Origin: Vandiemenella viatica
Taxonomy: Eukaryota > Arthropoda > Insecta > Orthoptera > Morabidae
Length of the DNA stretch: 64,000 nt
Assembly (NCBI GenBank): GCA_031002005.1
Contig: CM061920.1
Coordinates: 45,176,610-45,240,609, forward strand
Reading direction: 5' to 3'
The notes beneath the pieces are model-generated. The model searched no databases, had not been told where the DNA came from, and was given only the letters and a program-made list of their open reading frames with translations. Shown piece by piece: positions 44,000-56,480 of this stretch. Each line of letters starts with the position of its first letter. Positions within the stretch are counted from its first letter, which is position 1. The translations under genes and the position numbers were made by a program.

Positions 44000-44223
44000 A
44001 CTGAGAACTGTGGGTGATTGTTAACGCATTCGAGAGGATGTAGGTTCGATTCATCGTCCGTCTATACAAATTTCGTTTTTTCGTGGTTTCTCTAAATCAC
44101 TCAAGGCGAATGCTGGGATGGTTCCTCCAAAAGGCTATGACCAAATTTCTCCCAGTTCCTCGCCGCTAGTCATTTCCTTCCTCTAATGACCTCGACGAGG
44201 CGTAAAGCCACACGAATTAAAAA
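44000..44223 (+). mobile_element. tRNA-derived SINE (family S), diverged
   Basis: It has ggttcgattcatcgtccg (box B), ctaaatcactcaaggcgaat, gctgggatggttcctccaaa and ctaatgacctcgacgaggcg, then an A tail. aatattaa near both ends (43992-43999 and 44224-44231) may be the target duplication. Confidence 0.85.
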
Positions 44224-46149
44224 AATATTAATTTAATAATATTTAAAAACTTTCGGATGTTGATAGGTTAATACTTCAACTTCCGAAAAACATATGTTAC
44301 ATAACGTTAAAAAGATAATGAGTCAAAACTTAGATATGTAAATCTATTGTGGCACAATATAAATGTGAATGGAAATCAAACACACTCACACGAGAACATG
44401 AGTCAGTCTTGTTGATGTGAGTCAACCAGGGTCGGTTGTGGGTGGGGATTTTTCTCGCAGCGAGCAATGTCTTATCTACGCATGTTACCGAGTAATGATG
44501 TGACGAGCTGATGAGTCGTTGGTGGACAAGTGAGACAGGTAGATCCGACCTGTTACTATGTAGCAATGTCCGACAGTGGAGACAAGCAGCAGTGTCTACC
44601 ACTGACTTCGCTTGCCACTCCAAAACGACTAGCGCCAAGCCGTTTTTTCGGAACAAAGCTTTAACCGCCCGGGCCGTCCTCAGCGTATCACACACTCGCA
44701 GCTCCCGGGCTTAGTTTTACCGGAAGGGGAACGAAGGTGTCTACTCATGTTGCTGTAAAAACACTCCGTCCACATATCTTTTTAAAAATTAAGATTGGTG
44801 AACAAACTCCCTCTCATACACTTTGCTATTTCATTCACTCCGCGTCACACAACCGAAATTCGTCGACCCATGGCCGACAGAAATCGTGCAACTACCATTT
44901 AGAGAATTGCGTTATTTATTCACGCGTTGATTTATAACAACTACTCAAGTCATGAACACCACTTCGTAGTATCTAATATTACCAGAATTGTGACGTGTGT
45001 TCACCAGCCTGGGGCTGACTCTTCACAGGCACCCGGGAGTCCGGACTGCCAGTTAAATACCATCGCCTACGTCTTCCAGAGAGCGGGTAGCGAATTACCA
45101 AGCGCCAAACTGCCAATTTGCTTGGCACTTCACTCTTCACGGCGCGGCGCTCGGTCCTTGCATTGTTCGTGAACTGAGCTCCAGTGACTGCTTACGGATT
45201 CCACACTGAATATTCCTATACGTGAATGAGTAGTCTACCTATACTTCATACAGCGTTTGTCGATTTTTAATGCTCCTACGTCCATGTGATAACAGTGCTT
45301 TATAAATGTCGATATCATTATACTTAAAATATTTTAAAATGTCATGGGTTCTGATCATTACAACCTGGACAACTTGGCCGCCATCTTTAATTCAGGTTGT
45401 ACCTTGCGGGGGGGTTAGTTCAGCCAATCACTGATCTCGGATCCTTGAAGAAATCTAAGGACCATCCGCTCATGAATCAGTGCTCTATGGCTACATCCCG
45501 AGAAGCGTTGATCCAAAGATTCGTCAATACCATCGTCCAATAAATTGTTACCTTATCCTTAGCTAGGGTAGAGCGGTAAAATTAATAAGGAGAAGCTGTT
45601 TTTGGACTGAAAGACCTACCGCTTCTACTGAGGGTCGAGCCGTGCTACCTCCTCTAACAGAATACTGCAGTGAAGCCGCAGCCGTAGACAGAGGGAAGCT
45701 CTCATCGTCATGCTAAACGGAACTCTATTTCTTCCAGAATGTTTATTACTCCCTGAAATATGCCGTCTTTTCTACTTAGCTCAACAGTCCAGGCAGTACA
45801 AATCAGCCATGATTCATTTTATAATTCATGCCGCAACGCATAATTTTCAAGTAAATAAGTTCATTGAAATGAAATAAAACAGCATATTTAGATAGAATAA
45901 AAAAATAGCTCTTATATTTACAACTCCGAACAAAGTCACCAAATTTATTTGTGATAATAATTTTCTTGCGTATCAGCTACGAAATATAATACCTTACTGC
46001 TCAGTTGCAATAGAACTGAAGAGAAATTTAGACAAATCTTCTGATAATAATGGTACTCAGTGAATAGTTGTTGCATTATAATCTTCGCTACAGATGTGTT
46101 TAATTATTTATACTAACTATTGAAGACTGCTCGTTCCTTTATTCCATAC
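44224..46149. other. Unassigned, GC-rich blocks at 44490-44730 and 44990-45190
   Basis: Two blocks are clearly GC-richer than the surroundings. A minus-strand frame at 44695-44330 (121 codons) and plus-strand frames cover them without motifs I know. They could be regulatory DNA, exons of an unseen gene or an unknown repeat. Confidence 0.35.
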
Positions 46150-46920
46150 TACTCATGGAACATCTTTCTTTTTGAAAGAATGTAGGCTTTCTCGGTGAGT
46201 CAGATGTGTAAAATCTTCTCGAGCTTTCCACCGGGATAGCACGTCAGTAAAAGCACAAGGCGACGTTTCGGAGCCTGCCTCTGGCTCCATTTTCCGGCGA
46301 AGTGTCGAACTTCGGAAGAGCCATATAAGCGTGGATTCTTCCAGGGTTGCATGTGGATTTTCGCTGACACTTATTCTGCAGTTATGTATGTTCAGCATTC
46401 CACTGATATGAAATGTTGACTCATTGTTGAAGATTATTGTGTTCAGGAATGACTCGCCTACATGATGCAACATTTCCGCACAAAATTCCCGACAAACAAT
46501 CTTATCTGCATCACTAATGTTCTGTGCCATTTTGAATCTGTATGGTTTCAAGTGAAAACGTTTACGCAATACTCGTCAAACAGTCTTTTGTGGAATGCGT
46601 TTCGCGAGACGCACGTCGCGTTGATTTTTGTGAACTGCGGGCAAAGCTCTCCCTAACCTGTAAGACATAATCATCAACACGCGGGCGAACTGGTTATTTA
46701 GTATCATGTCCCAGTGAACAACCCGTCTCAACAAACTTCTATTGCCAAGCATAAATTTTAGGCCTGCTTGGAGGCTCTTTAGCGTATTCGGTGCGAAATT
46801 TACGCAGAACAGTTGTTGCAGAGTTCGTTTCATGAAACCAAAACAGTGAGCGAGCACGCTCCGCACCAGTGAAAGTAGCTGGCGCTCCTGGTGGCGGAAT
46901 GGTCTACTTGTGCACTACGT
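46150..46920 (-). pseudogene. Tc1/mariner-family transposase relic
   Basis: The minus-strand frame from 46866 covers the N-terminal helix-turn-helix part in decayed form and ends near 46576 with LAKRIPQKTV. The next frame continues LRKRFHLKPYRFKMAQNISD, DADKIVCREFCAEM and FLNTIIFNNESTFHISGMLN, then SENPHATLE. The block IFSDEST of the DDE/D core is IFNNEST here, so a catalytic aspartate is lost. The C-terminal third of the core is absent. Terminal repeats were not identified. Confidence 0.8.
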
Positions 46921-47702
46921 GAATCAAACTTGACGTTGTTTTCTGCAAAATGACACATCTACCGATTTTGCAGGTTATCTCAACAAATTTCTATATCATT
47001 GTAAAGTCCTTTTTGACTCAGCTTGTACTTCTAATTAAATTGCTATAGCCTACAAGTAAAAATGACAGTCTGTCAGAATGTATTGCCTAAATTTATTTTA
47101 ATAACTTAATGTTATGTGCTAAGAGATATTTATCAAATAACTTGCATTATAATCATGTAAGTTACTATTTCATTATGTCACAGAAAAAAGACGGAAGTAG
47201 TGTTCGTCTGTAGATTTCAAGCTTTATTAACATCCATTTGATATATAGGGGCATATTTATTGACTGCTTGGGTACAATTTTTATTGAAAAGAAGAAGAAC
47301 TCTGCTGATGCTAGTACTGTATTGTATTGTAAAAGAAGAAACTTAATCATACCCTAAACAAAAAATATTATTTTAAGATTTGAGGATTTTCTTTTTCTTC
47401 TTATGGTTGGTGAAATATGCGACGATCAGCTTTTGAGGACAAAACATCTGCTTCAAAAATCACTTTCTGATGGTTTTTTTTAGCTCTTCAGCAAGTATCA
47501 AGAAGTGCTAATGGAAATTAAATTCTGTGCTCGATTACAAGTTTAGCTAAGGCTATGGCTGTTTGTTTGGGGAAATATGCAGGATTTTGTTTTAATATAT
47601 CGGCAAAATTTTTTTATCTTGCTGTTATATCCATTTTGTGCTGTATTTACTACCAAACTTTCATAAGTATTTTATAAAAGATCTTGTACTGTGAGAAGCT
47701 CA
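46921..47702. other. Unassigned AT-rich sequence
   Basis: No gene or element recognised. Confidence 0.4.
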
Positions 47703-49829
47703 TGACTAGGATTTGGATCTATATTATCAAAAAAATAGAGAAATATGCATGCAAATATGACCATAAAACGGTAAAAATGACCTAAAAATGACAAAATATT
47801 TACTAAACATCAAAACATGATCAATGATCAATTATACATCATTTATTTTATCTAGTAGTGTCGTTTTCACGTAGACAGCATAATTTGCTTTGGTGCACTC
47901 ACTGTACCATTGTGGAATTAAATTTTAATTTCACATAATTTACAGAAAATAACTCTTTCGTCTGTAGGCCCTACTAAAATACTTCTCCCCAAATTACTTT
48001 AGGTAACTCTGTAACATCACACTTTCAGAATATATATATTCAGTATGACGGTACTCACTGATCCACTGCAGATTTAACACTGACTGAGGAATTACTTTCA
48101 AAAGTATTGGTGACAATTAGACATTGTACAGTTCTGTGAATAATTACCTTGATTTCTTCTCATCTTTAACTTCTAGTGTATTCCCGGTATTATTAAAAAT
48201 ACCAGATTTTTTTCCTCAAAATATGACAACAAATATTATCTTAATATGATCAAAACTAGGAAAATGCTCTGAATATGTATTAAAATGACATATAAAATAC
48301 ATCAAAATACAACCAGAAACATCCAATCAGTGTTTAATTCGGCATTAAATCTCGAATAGAAGGCAGGCAAAAGTTATGACTTGTACTAAAGATCCGAAGC
48401 CTACTCATGACACTCTTTAGGTTTCAGTAGGCAACAGTTGAAGGACAATATTCGGTCCGATTAGTGGGAAACCCGTGAGTCAGAAGGAGCAGCCGCTATG
48501 TGTCACTGTGAGGGACGTGCCCACTGCCCAGTCGACTGTAGGATAGAGGTACCACGCACATCAGAAAACCGACACCTAATGAACACTGATTAAAATATAT
48601 TACTGACCGGGAATACTGTTGTTTCTCGCACTGGAAATAAATATATTTATTTGTACAGAGTGACAGCCACGGAGTTTCCCTGAGATTTCATGCCTCTAGT
48701 TTGGCGATGGCATCGATGTCAACAATCAAGACAAAGAACTTTCAACAACACAGTCGTACATTTTTACTAAGCGTTCCAATTAAATAAACTTGAAAATTTG
48801 ATTACTAGGGTTCGGGAGGACGCCGGTTCGAATCCCGGTCCGGGCATCCTGATTTGGGTTTTCCATAGTTTCCCCAAATCACTTCAAGCGAATGCCGGGA
48901 TGCTTCCTTCAAAAGGCCATGGCGAATTCCTTACCGTTTCTTGACCCCGCTGTCGACGAGGCGTAAAGCCATAAGTAAAAAAAACCTAGGGTTCGGATCT
49001 TGATGACAAGTCATATTTTTTTCCTGCCTTCATTTCGTACTGTAATGCTGAATTAAACCATGACTGATCGTTTATGATTGTATTAAAATGCATTTTATAT
49101 AGCAAATAAATGCATATTCAGGCCGTTTTGCTAGTTTTTGTGATTTTACGGTAATATTTATGATCGTATTGTCATATTTTGAGGGAAAATCTAGTAAATT
49201 TTTAATAGTACCGGGAATTCTCTAGAAGCAATTAAGATAATTATTGACATAACTGTTCTCCCATTATTCATTGGAGGAAACAACAAAACGGAATTGGCCA
49301 GAATTTACCAGTCAAGAATTAAAGTTATCTGTTACTGTCATTCTCTAAGCGTTTATGTTCCGCCCGCCTTTTTAATCCCGACAATGCAGCAGCAGCAGGC
49401 CTGAGTCGAGCCCCGTCAATCAATCAATGTCTCATTGCCGCAAATACTTTTGAAAATAATTGTGTCAGTGTTAAATCTGCAGTGGATCAGTGAGTAACGT
49501 CATACCAAAAATTAAATTGTCTGAAATTGCAAAGTTACGGAGTTACTTAGAATAATTTGGAGAGTACAGACGAAAAAGTTCTTTTCTATAAATTATGTGA
49601 AGTTAAAGTGATTCCAACAAAGCTATTTAAAATTTAATTCCCAATGGTGCTGTGAGTACACGGAAGCAAATTATGCTGCTTACATAAAATTACAGTACCA
49701 TATAGAATAATTGATGTATAATTTAGCGTGTTGTGATTTACGTTAAATTTAAATGTGTAGTCATATTTTGTTATTTTTAGGTCATATTTACCATTTTTAA
49801 GGTCATATTTGCTTGAATAATTCCTAGTC
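47703..49829. mobile_element. Foldback-type element with arms of about 0.7-0.85 kb
   Basis: The left arm (47703-48405) and right arm (48986-49829) are long imperfect inverted repeats. Matching pairs include tgactagga/tcctagtca at the outer edges, gcaaatatgacc/ggtcatatttgc at 47751 and 49801-49812, cactgatccactgcagattt near 48057 inverted near 49475, and gatccgaagcct/agggttcggatc at the inner edges. Arm bases near the outer end carry several atgac units. The 580-bp centre includes a later SINE. No coding or clear target duplication is seen. Confidence 0.85.
48816..48985 (+). mobile_element. tRNA-derived SINE (family S), 5'-truncated, 11-bp TSD
   Basis: The SINE begins at gaggacgccggttcgaatcc and ends at agccataagtaaaaaaaac. 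ctagggttcgg at 48805-48815 and 48986-48996 forms the target duplication, which overlaps the SINE sequence ttcgg. Confidence 0.9.
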
Positions 49830-49954
49830 ACAGACGGACTGACTGCATTAAGCGTGGAATACAAAAATAGATAACGCTGTGAAAGCTACCTCTTATAGAA
49901 GACGCCATAATGATAATGATTTTTATGTCACAAAAGCTAGGCTTAGCTATGGCT

Positions 49955-52900
49955 CCTTAGATATTATTACTCACGATTCACTAAAAGTGGGTGGCGGAGG
50001 GAGCATTGCACCAATCCTAATGTGTAACCATTTGTGCATAGGAAGGGATATACGGGATACGGCAGGAGGCGCCCGTAGGCTATTTTTAGGAACCATCCTG
50101 GCAATCGCCTGGAGCTATCTGGGAAAACCATGGAAAGCCCAGATCAGGATGTCCCGAAGGGTTTATAAATTCCTGCTCCTATCGGAATCTAAGTTCTTTC
50201 GCTCGATAACTCCTTCCTATTCCACTCCCTAACAGCTCGTAGGAAAAAAGAGTATAGAAATGAATCGGTTCTAGCCTTAATTTCTCTTGTATTATTTTCT
50301 CGGTCATTCCTATACAGTATATGATTGTAGCTGGTAGTAATATGTGTTTGCCGTCATCCTGAAATAGGTCAGTCGTGAACCAGCTTCTGCAAAGAACAAC
50401 GCCTTCAGTGTTCAATGTCTTCCCAAGTCATTCAACATCGCAATTACGCTTTCCCTCCACTATATAATTAGTATATATACCTGTCACGAATCGGGGGGGG
50501 CTCTTCTTTGGACCTTCTCCAATGCATAAATTAACCCCTTTTGATAGGGATCCCATACAGAACAACAATATTCTAAGTGAGACCTTTGAAGGCAACCGAT
50601 TTAACCTCCGGTACACATTGTTTTAAATTACGACCTAGAAATCGGAGCATATGATTTTGTTTCCCAATTACCTTCTCACTGTGTTCATTCCACAACAAAT
50701 TGTTACACCTAGATATTTAGCGGAATCTACCGTTCTAAGGAGAGTGCCATTAATTTTATATTCAGAGCTAAACGGTGTCACTTTTTTAATTATGTGCATG
50801 ACTTGACATTTTTTAGCGTTTGATTCCAGCTGCCAGTCTTTGCACCAAGCGGTTATTCTCATAACATCGGCTTGTAACAAAGCGCAGTCGTCCTGGGTTT
50901 TTATTTCACGATAAATAATAGCATCACCGGCAAATAATCTTTTTTCCGTAGTTATTACGTCGCATAAATCATTAATGTATATGAGAAACAACAGAGGACC
51001 TATCACACTCCCCTGGAGAACCCCGGACCTCAGTTCGGTCAGTGATGAACGCTCACCGTCGAGAACTACACAATGTAGCCAATCTGATATGGGGGTTTTC
51101 CATGGTTTTCTCAGATCAAAAAGATTGCTTCCCAATCACATATTTGTCTAAGTTTCGTAAGTAATCTTGTGTGAGAAACAGTGTCGAAGGCTTTTTTAAA
51201 ATCTAATGGTACTAAGTCAACCTGGGATTGCTTTTCTCTAACCCGGTACAAGTGGTGAATTAAAAGTGCATGTTGTGTCTAGCAGCATAGGCCTTTTTCG
51301 AATCCATGCTGGCTTGAGATTAAAAGGTCCTCTTTATCCAAAAACCGCATGACATTTGAACAGATGAGATGTACTAAAATACTGCAAAATATTGAAGTTG
51401 TCGAGATTGGTCTATAATTTTGACGATCATTAGCATTCCCATTTTTAAATATTGGACTTACGATGGCGGTCTTCCTCTCAGCGGGTGTGTTTCCTTGAAC
51501 TAAAGAGGCGGTATATAATTTCATCAAATATGGCGCAATAGAATCTAGTAGGAATACCGTCTGGTTCGCGAGCCTTATTGGTTTTTACGTTCCTAAACAG
51601 TTTTGTTATTCCATCGACTTCAAGAACGAGATCTTTTATAATTTTGTCGGTACGCTTATTAAATATCATGATCTCCTCTGCATTTTCTGATGTGAAAGCT
51701 TTGTTAAAGATATTATTCAAAATTTCTGCTTTCTCTATTCTAGATTCCAACAATTCCTCGTTTTCCTTCATTAGTGACGGCATATCATTACGAGAGCCTC
51801 TTATTAGTCTACTTTGATGGATTAGTAATTAGATCTTCAGATAAATCCCTGACCTGGAATTTTTTTAAAGCTTCACTTCCGCTCGCAACTGGACTAATTT
51901 AAGGCGATGAGATGAGTCCTCCGATTTCTTTACCATGGTATGTAAACGTCTTTGCTTCCTGATTAAACGTTTCACTTCCCGATTGAGCCACGGAAAGTTC
52001 TTACTAATCATAATAAATTTCTTACGAACAAATTTATTTATACCGGTCCATATCATTTCATTAAAATTATCCCAAAGGTCCTCGACATTGGTATTTAGCG
52101 TGTATGTTTCAAAATTTTTCGCCAACTGATCAACCATATCCGCCTCATTTTGCCGAAGCAATATACGAGCTTAACTTCATCATGTTTCAACGTCAGACTA
52201 GTTTTAAAGTTACCACAACCGCCTTGTGATCGCTTATACCGTCTTCTACAATATCAGGATTGCTCGTAAGAAAAAGATCCAGAATGGACAAGGTATCTTT
52301 GTCGCTCCGGGTTGGCTTTTGACCATCTGTTCAAGAGAATTTTCCGCGAATGACTCCAGGAACGTTTCGGTTATTAACCTATCTACGTACATGTGTCCCA
52401 GTTAACCGAGGGAACATTAAATTCGCCTCCCATGATCAATGTACGTCCCTGAAATTTTTTAGAAATACTATTAAGTAACTGTCTAAAACACTCCGCGGTA
52501 TCGAATCCAGAATTGAGAAGTCGGTAAAATGACCCTATTATGAACTTTAAACTTCTGCCAATTTTTACCTTCACCCAAATTAACTCGAAAAAATTTTCTG
52601 TTTCAGCTACTACGTAGCAATTGATGGTTTTATTAACGGCCAGGAACACTCCTCCACCCGTTGAGATAGGTCTGTCTTTCCGAAAACATTGAATCGAGGG
52701 GAAAATACTTCGCTAGATTCAACGTCTGGCGTTAATCAGCCTCCGTTCCTATAATTATATCAACAATTGCAGCATGGAAATCGGCTACTTTCCCTCTGAT
52801 ACTCCGACAATTTAGGACCATTGTCCTTAGCTGCTTTGTATCGTTGTTTGAGGAGTCTGAATTCGCATTTTTCATTTTCGCATTCCGAAGGAAAACGGGT

Positions 52901-53065
52901 GAAGTATATACAGCTGTAATATTCGATTTACTAGCGCCATCACTACCAGAACTAAGATCTAGGTTATCGGCTTTATTTCGATCCCGAGTTTCACTTATCG
53001 TGTTACAGTTCAGCGGAGAGACTTAAAAGCAGTTCAAATTTCGACTCCATCACATCGGCCATTTT
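49955..53065 (-). pseudogene. LINE family A (Jockey/CR1-like) ORF2 relic, almost full ORF2
   Basis: Read from 53065 down: LRTMVLNCRSIRGKVADFHA (start of the endonuclease, about 52830), RPISTGGGVFLAVNKTINCY, and MGGEFNVPSVNWD at about 52400 (family GGDFN). A 98-aa linker follows at 52161-51865. Then DGIPTRFYC at about 51560, KNGNANDRQNYRPISTTSIF, SSQHGFEKG, LDGERSSLTELRSGVLQGSV with LFLIYINDLCDV, RLFAGDAIIYREIKTQDDCA (FADD changed to FAGD), KCQVMHI, AKYLGVTI, and a C-terminus near 50550-50200. The 3' UTR ends near 49960 after the CACTAAAAGTG hairpin. There are many frameshifts. A 50-base SINE-like patch sits near 51075-51125. Confidence 0.88.
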
Positions 53066-54150
53066 AATTTAATTTAATTTCAACTGCGATGGAGCTCGAG
53101 AGGCAATGTCCCTACACTACCAACTGTCCATATCATGGTTTTTCACCACCTACCTACGCAACTTTAAACTCATTCAGTATTTTTGGTAAACTATCCATTA
53201 TTTCCCTTGGTAATTTATTTCAGTCCCTGACTCCTTTATCTACATAAGAAAGATTTTCCACTCCCTTTCGCCTGGATTCAAGTGCCAATTTATAATTATG
53301 GTCATTTTTTTCCCGTGAACAATTTCTAATCCTTCCACTAATATCCATCCATGCATTATCGCGATTATAAATCATGGATAAAACAAACACTCTATTCACC
53401 AGTCTTCCAATGACACCCAACCCAGTTCCTTCATCATATTAGTTACCGATTACATTCAACGATAATTTCCGCAAGCAAATCTAGCTGCTCTTCTTTGTAC
53501 ATCTAACTACTGAATTTGCTACCCATAACGTGGGTTCAACACCACGCCACCATATGCAAGCAGTGGTCTGACCAAGGTTTTGTAACCCCGTTTCCTTCAC
53601 TTCCATGGTACCTCCCCTCATCACTTTCCCCAGTAAATGGAGAATTTTGTAACCTCTTTCAACCATCTGCCCAATTTGTCCTGCCGAATTGAGTTTACTA
53701 TCGAAAGTTATGCCAAGATACTTCTATTTGAGATCATCAACAAGCACCTCCAACCCTATCCTACACTCATAGAAAATCTTTTCTTTTTTACCTTATGTAC
53801 TGACTCTTCTTGGCATTTATTTTCATTCCATATATAACAATCTGATCCTCTTGAAGCCGTCCACAGTCCTGTTTTAATCCTATTGTACAACATTATGTCA
53901 ACGCAAACAATCTAACGCCTGACTTCAACCTCACAAATACGGTTATTCATTAAAATAATTAAGCAGCAGTGACCTCAATACACTACACAGTGGTATTCCA
54001 GTATTAACTTTTACCTCTTTTGATACTGCATTTCCCACACTAACTGTTTGATTTCCACCTTTTAAGAATTCCTCCACCCAGCAAGTCACTTTTTCACCTA
54101 TCCCAAATGGTTTTTTACGTTATTTACCATAATTTTATTACGCATACTCT
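53066..54150 (-). pseudogene. LINE family B ORF2 relic
   Basis: Minus strand from 54130: EKVTCWVEEFLKGGNQTVSV, then VGNAVSKEVKVNTGIPLCSV (family SGVPQGSV), and the region of KILHLLGKVMRGGTMEVKE at 53650. Then VYVDKGVRD-like SYVDKGVRD at 53225 and the 3' UTR ending in an (attaa)n tail at about 53066. It lies end to end with the 5' side of the LINE A relic, same orientation. Confidence 0.82.
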
Positions 54151-55094
54151 TGACTTTCGGTTTCAAAATTGCACGTTACGTATGCCAAAAAGTAGATAAC
54201 ATATGAACACATGTTTTTCACGTTTATAAACACTTGCTGACTCCCCCACCATCCCTCAGTTTAGACGACGTTGATAGGTCCTTCAACTATTTAGTTGAAC
54301 TCAAGGTTTTTACAGGTAGGACATCTATTAGTTTTTAAAAATCAAGGGAAAGAAAATTGGATATCTCTGCTTTTAACGAAACAACTGATATGTTTTCTGG
54401 ATTCTTTGCGATACAATACAATCCATTTTTTGTGTTTATTTTAATTTTAAATGGCACTTAGCTTCCTTGGCGATGCACACAGCTCAAGTGTGACTTCGAA
54501 TCATCCAGTGCTCTTTCGGTTTCTCCAGTATATATAATTTCCAACTAATTACAGACACCACAAGACCAATACTACATGGTAACCACTGAAACAGCCATAA
54601 CCTCGGCCTGAACTTTCGGCATGCGGAACCATTACTGAGCTTTTAAAATATATTCAGTCCCAATATAAGAGAAAAGTTCTGTGGCATGTGCAAATGTCAA
54701 TTTAGAGGCAAAAAATTACGTAACAAAATAGATGTATACACCAGTAGATGCACTGTCACATAATAATGATTCATTAATTATATCAACTGCATTTACAAAA
54801 ACAATTATTTTTGTAGATACCTCAGAAATAATGTTTTCGATCGGAGAAAAGTAGTTGTTAGCTGAAAGCTCTCTTAATTTTTTTCCAGAATTTAATTTTA
54901 TCACCTGGAAGACATTTAAGATGTGTTGTAAATTTACTGGAGATATTTGTCCCTGAAAACTAGATATCTTTTTGAACAAATAACAACAAGCAGTAATCCT
55001 TATGAAGATTATTTTTACTTCTAGCGCCATAATTGTATATTGTACGATTTGTTTCAAATAGTTTTTAATTAGTGACTACATCATCATAAGCGTT
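54151..55094. other. Unassigned
   Basis: AT-rich DNA. The minus-strand frame at 55057-54716 (113 codons) has no known motif and normal AT-rich composition. Confidence 0.35.
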
Positions 55095-55600
55095 CTGCCC
55101 TGCGGCAGGTTTTCACTTAGTATGTCTCTATGGTCTCCTGTCTTCTTCTCTTCCCTTCAGCTCCATGTAATTTACATTTCCCTTGATGTTATCTATTATC
55201 TTGTACCTCCTTCTTCCTCCCACTCTCCTTCCACAAACTAGCCTTTAAAGGCGTCTGTTAATAAAAGCGAGTCCTCCATCCAGTTCATCTTCGTATCTCT
55301 TATGACTTATAATAGTTTCCCCCTTTCACCAATCCTTTTCGGCACTTCGACATTACTCAGTTTTTTCCATCCATTCTCCTCCACACCCACGACTCAAAAG
55401 TTACTATTCTTTTTTCGTCCTCTTGTCTCAGTATCTCCCATAACGTCCCACACTCGATACAATACACTTGTCAAGTCTTTGACTCAATGATTTATCTAGT
55501 TTTCCGGTAACAGTCTCCTCATTGGTGACAACAAAGGACTTTAATGTGTATTTATACTCGGCCACCAGTGTTAAAATTCCTAACTTCATGAACAGTTCTC
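55095..55600. repeat. Pyrimidine-rich sequence, probable decayed repeat
   Basis: A long C/T-biased stretch (ctcctgtcttcttctcttcc, ctccttcttcctcccactct) has a phrase style I have seen in insect interspersed repeats. I cannot name the family. It has no coding motif. Confidence 0.25.
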
Positions 55601-55839
55601 AGCATGAAATTCTACTGCTAACCCCACGTGTAATTCTTAGTAGTTGCTTTTTGCTTTGAATACCTTACTTTGTTTCTATGAAATTATTGCAAAAAATTAT
55701 TGCAAATGACATTGTAGAGCCAAAATCTGAATTGTCAGACCGAGAAACGATTCTGATTATCTGTCATCCTTTGGGCGATCTCGCTGCCTCCTGATTTTAT
55801 TAATTCAGTTCAGAACTGCAATCGATTTGTGTACTGTTC

Positions 55840-56020
55840 TATACCGCTGGCATCACAGGTGTTCCCCGATGCCAGCCACTGTCGGCGGCTATTTCCGGTG
55901 TGATGGGACGAGCGACTGACTCAGCCGCACTGCCTTTGTGTCCGGCACATCTCCTGCATAAAACATCGGCCACGACTCTCAAGTGCAGCTCCAAGTTTCA
56001 ACAGAGTAACCTAGAAACCA
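55840..56020 (+). promoter_or_regulatory. GC-rich block with TATA-like motif (candidate promoter)
   Basis: A GC-rich block in AT-rich DNA contains ctcctgcataaaacatcggc followed about 25 bases on by gactctcaagtgcagctcc. This could be a plus-strand core promoter, but no downstream gene is recognised. Confidence 0.2.
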
Positions 56021-56254
56021 GAGACAAAGGGGCGTAGCTTAGATTACGGGCCTAACTGTTAAAAAGTAAAGAGGATATCCATTCGTTAAGTTGATTCATT
56101 TGTTTTCTTTTTAACATAAATTAATTGGTATTTTTTGATAAAGACTGAAGCAGAGAGGTTTATCGTGAATCTATTAGAAACTTTCGTAAGCTTTCCGGAA
56201 ATGTTAGTAGTTCCCTGGCTTGGTTACTGTTATGTATTAAGTAAGAGTTAATCT

Positions 56255-56480
56255 ATCTATACTATTGTAAATCTGTAAGCAGGCTTCGTCTATCGTAAGG
56301 TTTGAACCAGTATCACGCAAAACTACCACAGCAATTTATGGTGTTTTCAAATTTTTAGAGCTAATCTGCGGAAATAGCTTATGACTTATATGTACCGAAA
56401 AACGGAGCAATAAATTAAATTCATTTCGAATTTAAAAAAAAATATGCGCAAAGATCACTCTGTATTTGAGATGAGCACTC
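56255..56480 (+). mobile_element. Helitron-like 5' end fragment
   Basis: tctatactattgtaaatctg followed by taagcaggcttcgtctatcg matches the TC-TATACTAT head of arthropod Helitrons after an A/T target base. A matching CTAG-T hairpin end downstream was not found, so the right limit is arbitrary. Confidence 0.35.

Noticed and set aside
44490..44530. ctgatgagtcg near 44508 as a hammerhead core
   Set aside because: No GAAA at a workable distance and no stem II.
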